Source of the DNA: Methanomassiliicoccus sp.
Lineage (GTDB): Archaea; Thermoplasmatota; Thermoplasmata; Methanomassiliicoccales; Methanomassiliicoccaceae
Direction of reading: 5' to 3'
Assembly: GCA_016109435.1 (NCBI GenBank)
Contig: JAEILR010000003.1
Span: 124,001-188,000, forward strand
DNA length: 64,000 nucleotides
Below are positions 56,924 through 64,000 of the stretch, piece by piece. A program made the translations under genes and the position numbers. Position 1 is the first letter of the stretch; each line of letters starts with the position of its first letter. Under the pieces are notes generated by a model that was not told the origin of the DNA, did not search any database, and saw only the letters and a program-made list of their open reading frames with translations.

Positions 56924-57940
56924 ATGAAGGTTAAGGTCGGTATCAACGGCTACGGGACCATCGGCAAGCGTGTGGCTTGCGCGGTGAAGGTCCAGGACGA
57001 CATGGAGATCGTAGGGGTCACCAAGACCAGGCCCTCCTACGAGGCCAGGCTGGCGGGGATGGAAGGATTTCCTCTCTACACCGCCACCGCTGAGCAGGTC
57101 GGGACCTTCGAGAAGGACGGGATCAAGGTCGCTGGGACGATAGATGACCTCCTGGGAAAGGTGGACATCATGGTCGATGCCACCCCCGGCGGCGTGGCCG
57201 AGGAATACAAGGCCAAATATGAGAAGGCCGGGGTCAAGGCCGTCTTCCAGGGAGGAGAGGACCACGGGCTCACCGGGGTGTCGTTCAACGCGTTCGCAAA
57301 TTACAATGAAGCCTGGGGAGCCCAGTTCGCCAGGGTGGTGTCGTGCAACACCACCGGCCTGGTGCGCACCCTGTACCCATTGGACAAGGTGTTCGGTCTG
57401 GACAAGGTCTCCGCCACCATCGTCAGGCGGGGCGCGGACCCCTCGGACATCAAGGGTTCGGCCCTCAACTCCCTGGAGCCGTCACTGAAGCTTCCCACCC
57501 ACCATGGTCCGGACGTGCAGACCATCATGCCCTGGCTCAACATCACCACCATGGCGGTCAAGGCACCGACCACCCTGATGCACCTCCACTGCATCACGGC
57601 CGACCTGAGGAAGAAGGCCAAGGAGCAGGACGTGCTGGCGGTATGGGACAACGTGCCCCGGGTCAAGTTCGTCAGCGGCAAGGACGGCATCAAGAGCACG
57701 GCGCAGATCATGGAGCTGGGGAGGGACCTCAAGCGGGACCGGGGCGACTTCATGGAGATCGTGGTATGGCAGGACGGCATCAAGGTCGTCGGCAATACTC
57801 TGTACTACTACCAGGGAGTGCATCAGGAGAGCGACGTGGTCCCCGAGAGCATCGACTGCATCCGCTCGATGATGAAGATGGAACCCGACGGCATGCGGTC
57901 GATCAAGAAGACCGACAAGAGCCTGGGCATCGGCAAGTGA
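56924..57940 (+). CDS. gap: Glyceraldehyde-3-phosphate dehydrogenase, archaeal type II
   Basis: A 338-residue enzyme. VKVGINGYGTIGKRVACAV is the NAD(P) fold opening of the archaeal class, and the catalytic Cys141 lies in VSCNTTGLVRTL. THHGPDVQTIMPW and the tail segment of the archaeal family are present. It interconverts glyceraldehyde-3-phosphate and 1,3-bisphosphoglycerate, probably in gluconeogenesis. The ATG at 56924 has GGAG nine bases upstream. pgk lies 2.3 kb away. Confidence 0.97.
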   Translation: MKVKVGINGYGTIGKRVACAVKVQDDMEIVGVTKTRPSYEARLAGMEGFPLYTATAEQVGTFEKDGIKVAGTIDDLLGKVDIMVDATPGGVAEEYKAKYEKAGVKAVFQGGEDHGLTGVSFNAFANYNEAWGAQFARVVSCNTTGLVRTLYPLDKVFGLDKVSATIVRRGADPSDIKGSALNSLEPSLKLPTHHGPDVQTIMPWLNITTMAVKAPTTLMHLHCITADLRKKAKEQDVLAVWDNVPRVKFVSGKDGIKSTAQIMELGRDLKRDRGDFMEIVVWQDGIKVVGNTLYYYQGVHQESDVVPESIDCIRSMMKMEPDGMRSIKKTDKSLGIGK

Positions 57941-57949
57941 GACCGCGTC

Positions 57950-57982
57950 CCGCCGGCGACGGCGGCCGCCATTCCCTTTTTT
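57950..57982 (+). terminator. Hairpin terminator after gap
   Basis: A stem CCGCC-GGCGAC-GGCGG (57950-57965) and then six T at 57977-57982. Confidence 0.5.
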
Positions 57983-58023
57983 ATTATGTCATGACGGAGG
58001 CTGGGCCTTCGCCATGGGCCCGA

Positions 58024-59073
58024 TCATCCCTTGTCGTCCTCCGAATCGTCCAGCTGCCTCAAGGCAGGGCAGGTGGGACCACCCTCTCCCTCCGGAGAGG
58101 CATGGGACCCCTTGACCTCCTCCACCACCGGGCAGGTCCCGGTGCGCCGGTTCTTGATGAGCGACGCCACGATGGCTACTCCCAGGATCAGTATGATGAT
58201 GGCCAGCGAGAGCTCGACCGGGACGTGGTAGAACTCAGCGATCAGCATCTTGATGCCGACGAAGCTCAGGATCCCGGCCAGGCCGTACTTCAGGTAGCAG
58301 AAGGCGCTCATGATGTGCGACAGCGCGAAGTACATGGACCTCAGGCCGAGGATGGCGAAGGCGTTGGAGCTGAACACGATGAACGAGTTGGTGGTAATGC
58401 CCAGGATGGCGGGGATGGAGTCCACGGCGAACATGATGTCTGTGGTCTCGACCACCAGCAGAGTGACGAACATGGGGGTGGCCCACAGCACCATCTTCCC
58501 CTTGGCCCCCGGCTTCCTCACGAAGAACTTGTCGCCCTCGTAGTCCTTGGTGACCGGCATGATCTTCCTGAACCCCCGTACCAGGATGTTCTTGTCCGGC
58601 TCGACCGCCTTCTCTTCCTTCTTGGTCACCATCCTGATGCCGGTGAATATCAGGAACGCACCGAAGATGTATAGGATCCAGGAGAACGACTCGACCAACG
58701 CGACGCCGGCAAGGATGAACGCCATGCGGAACACCAGGGCTCCCAGGATGCCGTAGAACAGCACCTTGTGCTGGTCCCTGGCCGGCACGCAGAAGGAGGC
58801 GAACACGATGACGAAGACGAAGAGGTTGTCCACGCTCAGCATCAGTTCCATGATGTAACCGGTGGTGAACTCCAGGCCGGACTGGGAGCCCATGAAGTAG
58901 TAGATCCCGACATTGAAGATCACCGCGGCGGTGATGAAGACGGCGACCTGAAGAAGGGCCTCCCTCGGCTTTATGACGTGGGCCTTTCGATTAAAGACCC
59001 CGAGGTCCAGGGCCAGCAATGCGATGATGGATACAAAGAAGATGATCCATGCGGCGGTGGTAGCTTCTGTCAA
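58024..59073 (-). CDS. TerC/Alx-family membrane protein
   Basis: A 349-residue protein with about nine hydrophobic helices. The TerC signatures ELMLSVDNLFVFVIVF and LLVVETTDIMFAVDSIPAIL are both present, holding the acidic residues thought to coordinate metal. Relatives export manganese or metals and are linked to tellurite resistance. The polar C-terminal tail (TGTCPVVEEVKGSHASPEG, CPALRQ) has two Cys. It is monocistronic, and no riboswitch was recognised in the roughly 260-base upstream region. Confidence 0.9.
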   Translation of the reverse strand: MTEATTAAWIIFFVSIIALLALDLGVFNRKAHVIKPREALLQVAVFITAAVIFNVGIYYFMGSQSGLEFTTGYIMELMLSVDNLFVFVIVFASFCVPARDQHKVLFYGILGALVFRMAFILAGVALVESFSWILYIFGAFLIFTGIRMVTKKEEKAVEPDKNILVRGFRKIMPVTKDYEGDKFFVRKPGAKGKMVLWATPMFVTLLVVETTDIMFAVDSIPAILGITTNSFIVFSSNAFAILGLRSMYFALSHIMSAFCYLKYGLAGILSFVGIKMLIAEFYHVPVELSLAIIILILGVAIVASLIKNRRTGTCPVVEEVKGSHASPEGEGGPTCPALRQLDDSEDDKG

Positions 59074-59341
59074 ACGACTCCCTCCGAAGGGAAGGAGGGG
59101 ATCAGCCAGCTCTCCTTCCGTTCCGGTTCAGCCTTGCACCTAAATCACTCTCGATATATAGGTTATTCTGAACTGTTGGATCATCGCCTCGTTCACCGTC
59201 GATGTTCATCGTGGTGCCGGGAGGGATTCCGCGACGGGGTCCCTGAAGGTAAGTGGAGCATCGCGGCGAGGAGCTCCGCTCAGGAAAGACGCAATCGACA
59301 TCCGTCGTAATTCCGCCTTAAGGCCGCTCACCTTCCCGGCA

Positions 59342-60076
59342 CTAGTCCCAAGGGTCCTCGATGAAGTCCTCCCCCATCTCGCCCTCCAGCTCCCTCAATG
59401 TCGTCATCCTCTCCCGGCGGGAGGCCGCCCTCTCATTGCTGTGCCTCACCGTATATCGCAGATGGCAGGCTGGGCACAGCGTCTTGAGGTTGCCAGGGTG
59501 GTCGCTGCCTCCGTCCGAGCGGGGGATGATGTGATGCACCTCCAGGCTCTCCCATCGATATCCTCCCCTCCCCCGGCGGAGGGCCGGGTCATAGACCTTG
59601 CGACGTCTCCGTCCGAAAACCAAGCCACAGTCCTGGCAGCGGTAGCGGTCCCGGCGCAGGACGGCGCTTTTCATCCTGTCCCACACCAGCCGGCGGACCA
59701 GCGGTGTGGTGTGGTCCAGGTACGGAAGGTCCCTGGTGCCGTGGGGATAGTATCTCGCCCCTTCCGGCCTGCTCTCCCTCACCTCCTTGAGGGCCACCTT
59801 GGCCAGGGACCATCCCTCGCACAGCTGCTGGGATACCGAGCCCTGACGGTGGCGCTTCAGGCAACAGGGGCAGGGTACCAGGTCGGCCTTCCGGGCCTCC
59901 TCCCACGACCGCCACGGGCAGGCCCTCGCCAGCTCGGAGCGGCATCGCACCGGGCCCCCGTCCGCCGAGCTGAACACCAGCGCTCGAAAACCATCCCCGG
60001 AAGGGCGGCTGCTCTCCAGCCAACAGTAACCCTCGTCCTGAGGTACCAGCCTGTGCCGGCAGGGAAGGATGGTCAT
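59342..60076 (-). CDS. HNH endonuclease-domain protein
   Basis: A 244-residue protein. The C-terminal HNH domain shows CQDCGLVFGRRRR, LEVHHIIPRSDGGSDHPGN and LKTLCPACHLRYT: two zinc Cys pairs (CQDC, CPAC) around the catalytic His-His/Asn. The N-terminal half has its own Cys group (VPCPCCLKRH) and Arg/Trp-rich sequence, with no family recognised. It could be a stand-alone nuclease for DNA repair or defence. The ATG at 60076 (MTILPCRHR) is chosen; upstream frame residues show no coding signs. Ends TAG. Confidence 0.75.
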   Translation of the reverse strand: MTILPCRHRLVPQDEGYCWLESSRPSGDGFRALVFSSADGGPVRCRSELARACPWRSWEEARKADLVPCPCCLKRHRQGSVSQQLCEGWSLAKVALKEVRESRPEGARYYPHGTRDLPYLDHTTPLVRRLVWDRMKSAVLRRDRYRCQDCGLVFGRRRRKVYDPALRRGRGGYRWESLEVHHIIPRSDGGSDHPGNLKTLCPACHLRYTVRHSNERAASRRERMTTLRELEGEMGEDFIEDPWD

Positions 60077-60250
60077 CGGCCGAACGAAAGGCCGGGGAGA
60101 ATATAAAAGCGCCACGCCGGTTCGCCCGGAGCCAGGCCGAACGACGCGATCCTCCGTTACAGTGCGCGCCGATGGTGCGGCGAACGTGCTGGAATCGCAA
60201 GGATTATTTTCAACATCAATCATCGTGGTCCACAAGAGCACCGGTCTGGG

Positions 60251-61477
60251 ATGATGATGAAACTGTTCAACACGCTCGACGATCTTCAGTTCGAGAACAA
60301 GACCGTCCTCCTGAGGGTCGACATCAACTGCCCCCTCGCCAAGGACACCCTGGAGATAGAGGACGATAACCGCATCCGGCAGATCATACCCACCGTGCGG
60401 GAGCTGCTGGGCCACGGGGCCAAGGTGGTCATCATCGCCCATCAGGGCCGGCCGGGCGACTGGGACTTCGCGCCCCTGGAAAAGCATGCCGAGCACCTCT
60501 CCCGATACCTGGGCAAGAAGGTCCGGTACGTCGATGACATCGTCGGGGAAACGGCGGTGGCGGAGATCAAGGACCTCACCCCGGGCAACGCCATCCTCCT
60601 GAAGAACGTTCGGGAGCTGCCGTACGAGCAGGACAAGAAGAGCATGGACGAGCACGCCAAGTGTGAGCTGGTCACCGTCCTCGCGCCCCTGGCCGACTAT
60701 TTCGTCAACGACGCCTTCGCCACCGCCCACCGTTCCCAATGCTCCCTGGTCGGCTTCCCCCAGGTGCTGCCGTCGGCGGTGGGAAGGCTGATGGAGAAGG
60801 AGCTGACCGCGCTGCAGTCGGTGTTCGATGATCCCGGGCATCCCTCGGTGTTCATCCTGGGAGGGGCCAAGTTCGGGGACTCCATCAAGGTCATCGACCG
60901 GCTGCTGAAGAGCGGGACCGCGGACTGGGTCATCCTGGTGGGCCTCAGCGCCAACGCCTTCCTGACCGCCCGAGGGATCGACCTCGGGCCTCCATCGACC
61001 AAGTTCCTGGAAAGCGAGCTGACGCCGGAAACATTGGAAGCGGCCAAGGTCCTGTTCAAGGAGCGCGGGGACCGCATCCTGTTACCCTTCGACGTGGCGG
61101 TGGAGATCGATGGCAAAAGGAGGGACATGATGGTCGGCGACCTTCCGATCGACGTGCCCATCTACGATATCGGCAAGTTCTCCATCTCCAAGTTCGCCAA
61201 GGTGCTGGGGCCGGCCAGGACGATCTTCATGTCCGGACCGGCCGGTCTCATCGAGAAGGAGCCGTTCTGCCTGGGCACCAAGGAGCTGATGAACGCCATG
61301 GTGCACTCCGATGCCTTCACCCTTATCGGCGGAGGACACACCGTCGGGGCGGCCGAGCGGTTCGGGCTGTCGGAAAAGTTCTCCTACGTGTCCACCGCCG
61401 GGGGGGCCCTGGAGACGTTCATCCTGGGCAAGCCCCTCCCGGCCATCGAGGCGCTGAAGCAGTGCCGGAAGGTCTAA
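60251..61477 (+). CDS. pgk: Phosphoglycerate kinase
   Basis: A 408-residue Pgk. VLLRVDINCPL is the N-terminal motif, KVVIIAHQGRP holds the substrate basic cleft, NDAFATAHRSQCSLVGFP is diagnostic, and the nucleotide domain has VFILGGAKFGDSIKVI with late FTLIGGGHTVGAAERFG. It transfers phosphate between 1,3-bisphosphoglycerate and ADP. The start is ATGATGATG. The gene overlaps the convergent dapL stop by four bases. Confidence 0.97.
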   Translation: MMMKLFNTLDDLQFENKTVLLRVDINCPLAKDTLEIEDDNRIRQIIPTVRELLGHGAKVVIIAHQGRPGDWDFAPLEKHAEHLSRYLGKKVRYVDDIVGETAVAEIKDLTPGNAILLKNVRELPYEQDKKSMDEHAKCELVTVLAPLADYFVNDAFATAHRSQCSLVGFPQVLPSAVGRLMEKELTALQSVFDDPGHPSVFILGGAKFGDSIKVIDRLLKSGTADWVILVGLSANAFLTARGIDLGPPSTKFLESELTPETLEAAKVLFKERGDRILLPFDVAVEIDGKRRDMMVGDLPIDVPIYDIGKFSISKFAKVLGPARTIFMSGPAGLIEKEPFCLGTKELMNAMVHSDAFTLIGGGHTVGAAERFGLSEKFSYVSTAGGALETFILGKPLPAIEALKQCRKV

Positions 61478-62625
61478 AGGACCTTCCTCATCCGCTCCAG
61501 CGCTTCCTCGATCCTCGCGGCCGGCTGGGTCAGGGCCATGCGCACGAAACCCTCTCCGTTCCGGCCGAAGCCGATGCCCGGAGTGACAACGACGCCGGCG
61601 TCCAGCATGCGGGCGGCGAAGTCCATGGAGCCACCGTCCACGCCGAAGAACAGGTAGAAGGTGCCCTTGGGCAGATGGACATGGAAGCCCAGCTCGCGGA
61701 GGCCGCGGACCATGACGTCCCGCCTCTGCTGGTAGACGTCCACGCTGTCCTGGACCATCGCCGGACGCTCCCGGCCGGTGTACTCTCCTAGAGCGACAGC
61801 GGCCGCCTTCTGGATGAACTTGGGGGCCCCGGAGTCGATCTGGGACTTGACCTTCTTGAGGCCGGCGATGAGAGTGGCGTCCCCCACCGCATAGCCGAGC
61901 CGGTAGCCGGTCATGTTGAACGTCTTGGACAGCGAGCCGAACTCGATGGCCTGCCTGCCGAACTCCAGGATCGACGGCGCGACGTAATCGTCGAAGGTCA
62001 TCTCCGAGTAGGCGTTGTCGTAGCACAGGATGGTGTTGGTATCGTTGCACCACCGCAGGGCGTTCCTGAGGAACGGCGACGGGGCCACCGCCCCGGTGGG
62101 GTTGTTGGGATAATTGAGGTAGATCATCTTGGCGTCGGCGGGGCAGGACTCCAGGTCCGGCAGGAACCCGTCATGGTCGTACAACGGGACCTTGACCGGT
62201 TCCGCGTCGCACAGCAGGGCGGCGCCCTGGGCGTAAACAGGATAGGCAGGGTCGGGGGACAGCACCTTCTCGCCCGGGTTGACGAACGCCCGGGCGATGT
62301 TGGCCAGGCCTTCCTTGCTGCCGAGCAGCACCGCGACCTCGCGATCGGGGTTCAGCTCCACGCCGAAGCGCCGGCCGTACCACTCGGCGATGGCCACCCG
62401 GGTATCCCGCTCCCCTCCGGAGGACGGATAGCGGTGGTTCTCAGGGTCGTCGAGCTGCCTCTTGATCTCCTCCACTATCGGCCGGGGGGTGGGCAGGTCG
62501 GGATCACCGATGCCAAAATCGATGATGTCCACGCCCTGAGCCTTCTTCTTGCTGACCTTCTCCTCGATCTCCGCGAACAGGTATGGCGGGATGTTCTTCA
62601 AGCGCTCCGCGAACTCGCACGACAT
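61474..62625 (-). CDS. dapL: LL-diaminopimelate aminotransferase-like aminotransferase
   Basis: A 383-residue class I/II PLP aminotransferase. FGIGDPDLPTPRPIVEEI is the DapL-type opening. NYPNNPTGAVA, YDNAYSEMTFDD and the PLP-Lys motif SLSKTFNMTGYRLGYAVG follow. Position with dapF and lysA makes LL-diaminopimelate aminotransferase (tetrahydrodipicolinate to LL-DAP) the natural assignment, though other aminotransferases of this clade look similar. The ribosome site GGTGATC precedes the ATG; dapF ends 10 bases upstream. Ends TAG, overlapping pgk. Confidence 0.87.
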   Translation of the reverse strand: MSCEFAERLKNIPPYLFAEIEEKVSKKKAQGVDIIDFGIGDPDLPTPRPIVEEIKRQLDDPENHRYPSSGGERDTRVAIAEWYGRRFGVELNPDREVAVLLGSKEGLANIARAFVNPGEKVLSPDPAYPVYAQGAALLCDAEPVKVPLYDHDGFLPDLESCPADAKMIYLNYPNNPTGAVAPSPFLRNALRWCNDTNTILCYDNAYSEMTFDDYVAPSILEFGRQAIEFGSLSKTFNMTGYRLGYAVGDATLIAGLKKVKSQIDSGAPKFIQKAAAVALGEYTGRERPAMVQDSVDVYQQRRDVMVRGLRELGFHVHLPKGTFYLFFGVDGGSMDFAARMLDAGVVVTPGIGFGRNGEGFVRMALTQPAARIEEALERMRKVL

Positions 62626-62635
62626 GTGATCACCT

Positions 62636-63466
62636 TCATAGCTCGATCTCGCCCTGGAACACCCGGGCGGCGGGACCGGTCATCCGGACCATGGAAAGAT
62701 CGTTCTTAACATTGATGGTGAGGTCGCCGCCCGGCAGCCGCACCTTCACGTCCTTTCCGAGGGGGGCGACACCCTTCAGTCCGGCGGCGACCGCCACGGC
62801 GCAGGCGCCGGTGCCGCACGCCTGGGTCCAACCGGCGCCGCGCTCGAACACCGTGACGTCCAGGCGCCCGTCGACCGGGCGGACGAACTCCACGTTGGTC
62901 TTCCGGGGAAAGATGGGATGATGGTGTATCTCCGGCCCCAGCCTCCGCACCTCGGCGTCATCGAGGTCCTGGAAGATGATGAAGTGGGGGTTGCCCATGC
63001 TCACCGCGGTGCCCCGCACCGACCCGCTCCCGATCTCGATGGTGCCGTCGATGAACCGGCCGTCGCAGGCCATGGGGATGTCCCCGCAGTCCAGGCGGGG
63101 CGCCCCCATGTCCACTGTGGCCTCCACGGCCTCGCCGTCACGGACCCTCACGTCGATGTCCTTCACCCCTCCCAGGGTGTTGATGCGCATGCACTCGGTG
63201 GAAGCGATGGCGAAGTCGTAGAGGTGCTTGGCCGCGCAGCGTATGCCGTTCCCGCACATCTCCGCCTCGCTGCCGTCGGAGTTCATGACCTTCATGAACG
63301 CGTCGGCGTCATCATCTGGCTGGATGTACAGGATACCGTCCGCTCCGATCCCGGTGCGCCGGTCGCACAGCCTCCTGACGATCTCCGGAGAAGTGGGCGC
63401 GGTGAGGTCCAGGTCCTCGAACAGGATGAAATCATTGCCGATGCCGTGATACTTCCAGAAGATCAA
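62636..63466 (-). CDS. dapF: Diaminopimelate epimerase
   Basis: A 276-residue epimerase with both catalytic Cys: Cys71 in EMCGNGIRC and Cys in TQACGTGACAV (about 217). FWKYHGIGNDFIL and NPHFIIF are also typical. It converts LL- to meso-diaminopimelate. The ATG overlaps the lysA stop (ATGA at 63463-63466), and the operon continues into dapL. Confidence 0.97.
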   Translation of the reverse strand: MIFWKYHGIGNDFILFEDLDLTAPTSPEIVRRLCDRRTGIGADGILYIQPDDDADAFMKVMNSDGSEAEMCGNGIRCAAKHLYDFAIASTECMRINTLGGVKDIDVRVRDGEAVEATVDMGAPRLDCGDIPMACDGRFIDGTIEIGSGSVRGTAVSMGNPHFIIFQDLDDAEVRRLGPEIHHHPIFPRKTNVEFVRPVDGRLDVTVFERGAGWTQACGTGACAVAVAAGLKGVAPLGKDVKVRLPGGDLTINVKNDLSMVRMTGPAARVFQGEIEL

Positions 63467-64000
63467 ATCATCAGCCTCGAGGGTATGCGCTGGTCCCGCA
63501 GCAGGTCCTCCATCGACTGGCCTTCGCGTATGAGGTTCGCCGTCCCCTTGTGGACCAGGACCTCCCGGGGAAGGGGCCGCATGTTGTAGTTCGAGGCCAT
63601 GGAGAAGCCGTAGGCCCCGGCGTCGTACACACAGATGATGTCGCCCTCCCCCAGGCGGGGCAGCCGGCGCTCCTTGGCCAGGTGGTCGCCGGACTCGCAG
63701 ATGGGGCCGACCACGTCGTAAGTGGCCTCCCCCGGCAGGTCGAACTTGTTGGCCACCGCCACGTGGTGGAAGGAGCCGTAGAACGCCGGGCGGACCAGGG
63801 TGTTGAACCCGGCGTCCACCCCGGCGAAGGTGCGGTCCGGTGTCTCCTTGATGTCCACCACGGTGGTCAGCAGGACGGTGGTGTCGGCGATGATGTACCT
63901 CCCCGGCTCGAGGACGATCCTCTTGACCGAGGTGCCTTCCTTGATGAGGGAGGTGATGCTCCTGGCCAGCAGGTCGAGGTCCATGGCGTGGTCCTCGGGA
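63463..64000 (-). CDS. lysA: Diaminopimelate decarboxylase, C-terminal part (5' end outside window)
   Basis: About 179 residues, open to the window edge. The frame includes LEPGRYIIADTTVLLTTVVD, the CESGDHLA active-site Cys motif, and VYDAGAYGFSMASNYNMRPLP, all typical of LysA-type fold III PLP decarboxylases. It makes lysine from meso-diaminopimelate. A Met near 63984 is internal. The gene is coupled to dapF. Confidence 0.95.
   Translation of the reverse strand, partial: PEDHAMDLDLLARSITSLIKEGTSVKRIVLEPGRYIIADTTVLLTTVVDIKETPDRTFAGVDAGFNTLVRPAFYGSFHHVAVANKFDLPGEATYDVVGPICESGDHLAKERRLPRLGEGDIICVYDAGAYGFSMASNYNMRPLPREVLVHKGTANLIREGQSMEDLLRDQRIPSRLMI

Noticed and set aside
59074-59341. Manganese (yybP-ykoY type) riboswitch upstream of the TerC gene
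   Set aside because: The region was read for the conserved riboswitch core and it was not found; only a TATA-like site and a small hairpin are present.

Overview
The window is about 64 kb of compact, GC-rich archaeal DNA. Archaeal signs are TATA boxes close to start codons, the type II (archaeal) glyceraldehyde-3-phosphate dehydrogenase, archease, a THUMP RNA-binding protein, a mevalonate-pathway enzyme, a bacterio-opsin-activator type HTH protein and 7TM/PAS histidine kinases. Two corrinoid proteins, three zinc-type UroD-fold methyltransferases, an EhaR-like HAD protein and hgcAB point to a methyl-using methanogen or close relative. The best guess is Methanomassiliicoccales (Thermoplasmatota, Methanomassiliicoccus-like). 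That is inference: no mcr, mtr or 16S gene is present. At least ten genes end in TAG, so UAG works as a stop here.

Layout. 1-3.2 kb: two paralogous sensor kinases (the first cut by the window edge) and tRNA-Glu(UUC). 3.3-9.7 kb: a YdhR-like pseudogene with one in-frame TAA, two stand-alone UroD-fold methyltransferases, a UbiA/UbiE pair, a DUF1801-like protein, CutA and a small Cys-rich protein. 9.8-18.7 kb: an orphan contractile-tail sheath protein, an HMA metal chaperone, an acyl-CoA synthetase, a PurN-like formyltransferase, a histidine phosphatase, a double-HTH Lrp-type regulator, a flavin reductase operon, and a Cys-cluster Lrp-type regulator divergent from hcp. 18.8-26.8 kb: hcp, M48 protease, MFS exporter, proA-proB, flavodoxin. 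26.8-29.5 kb: a second double-HTH regulator divergent from an AbrB-like gene, hgcA and hgcB (mercury methylation). 29.5-32.9 kb: membrane proteins, an APC permease, a GNAT and a THUMP protein.

33.2-43 kb is the most unusual part. It runs corrinoid protein, UroD-fold methyltransferase, second corrinoid protein; then a CobW-like GTPase, an unknown protein and a Cys-rich zinc-ribbon protein; then an HTH regulator divergent from an operon of two HyuA-type ASKHA ATPases and two small DGC-like Cys proteins. It reads as a methyltransferase module next to a possible metal-delivery or corrinoid-activation module. The functional link is inferred from proximity and is untested.

43-64 kb is mostly housekeeping: EhaR-like HAD, PfkB kinase, mvaD-archease, aspartate dehydrogenase, an acidic protein with an Ala/Lys/Pro tail, M24 peptidase plus TldD/TldE, a cyclophilin-like protein, a V4R protein, ilvB-ilvN-ilvC, gap, TerC, HNH nuclease, pgk, and lysA-dapF-dapL for lysine by the diaminopimelate route. 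Genes are tightly packed with many ATGA or TGATG overlaps and several convergent pairs overlapping by a few bases. No insertion sequence, integrase or CRISPR array was seen.
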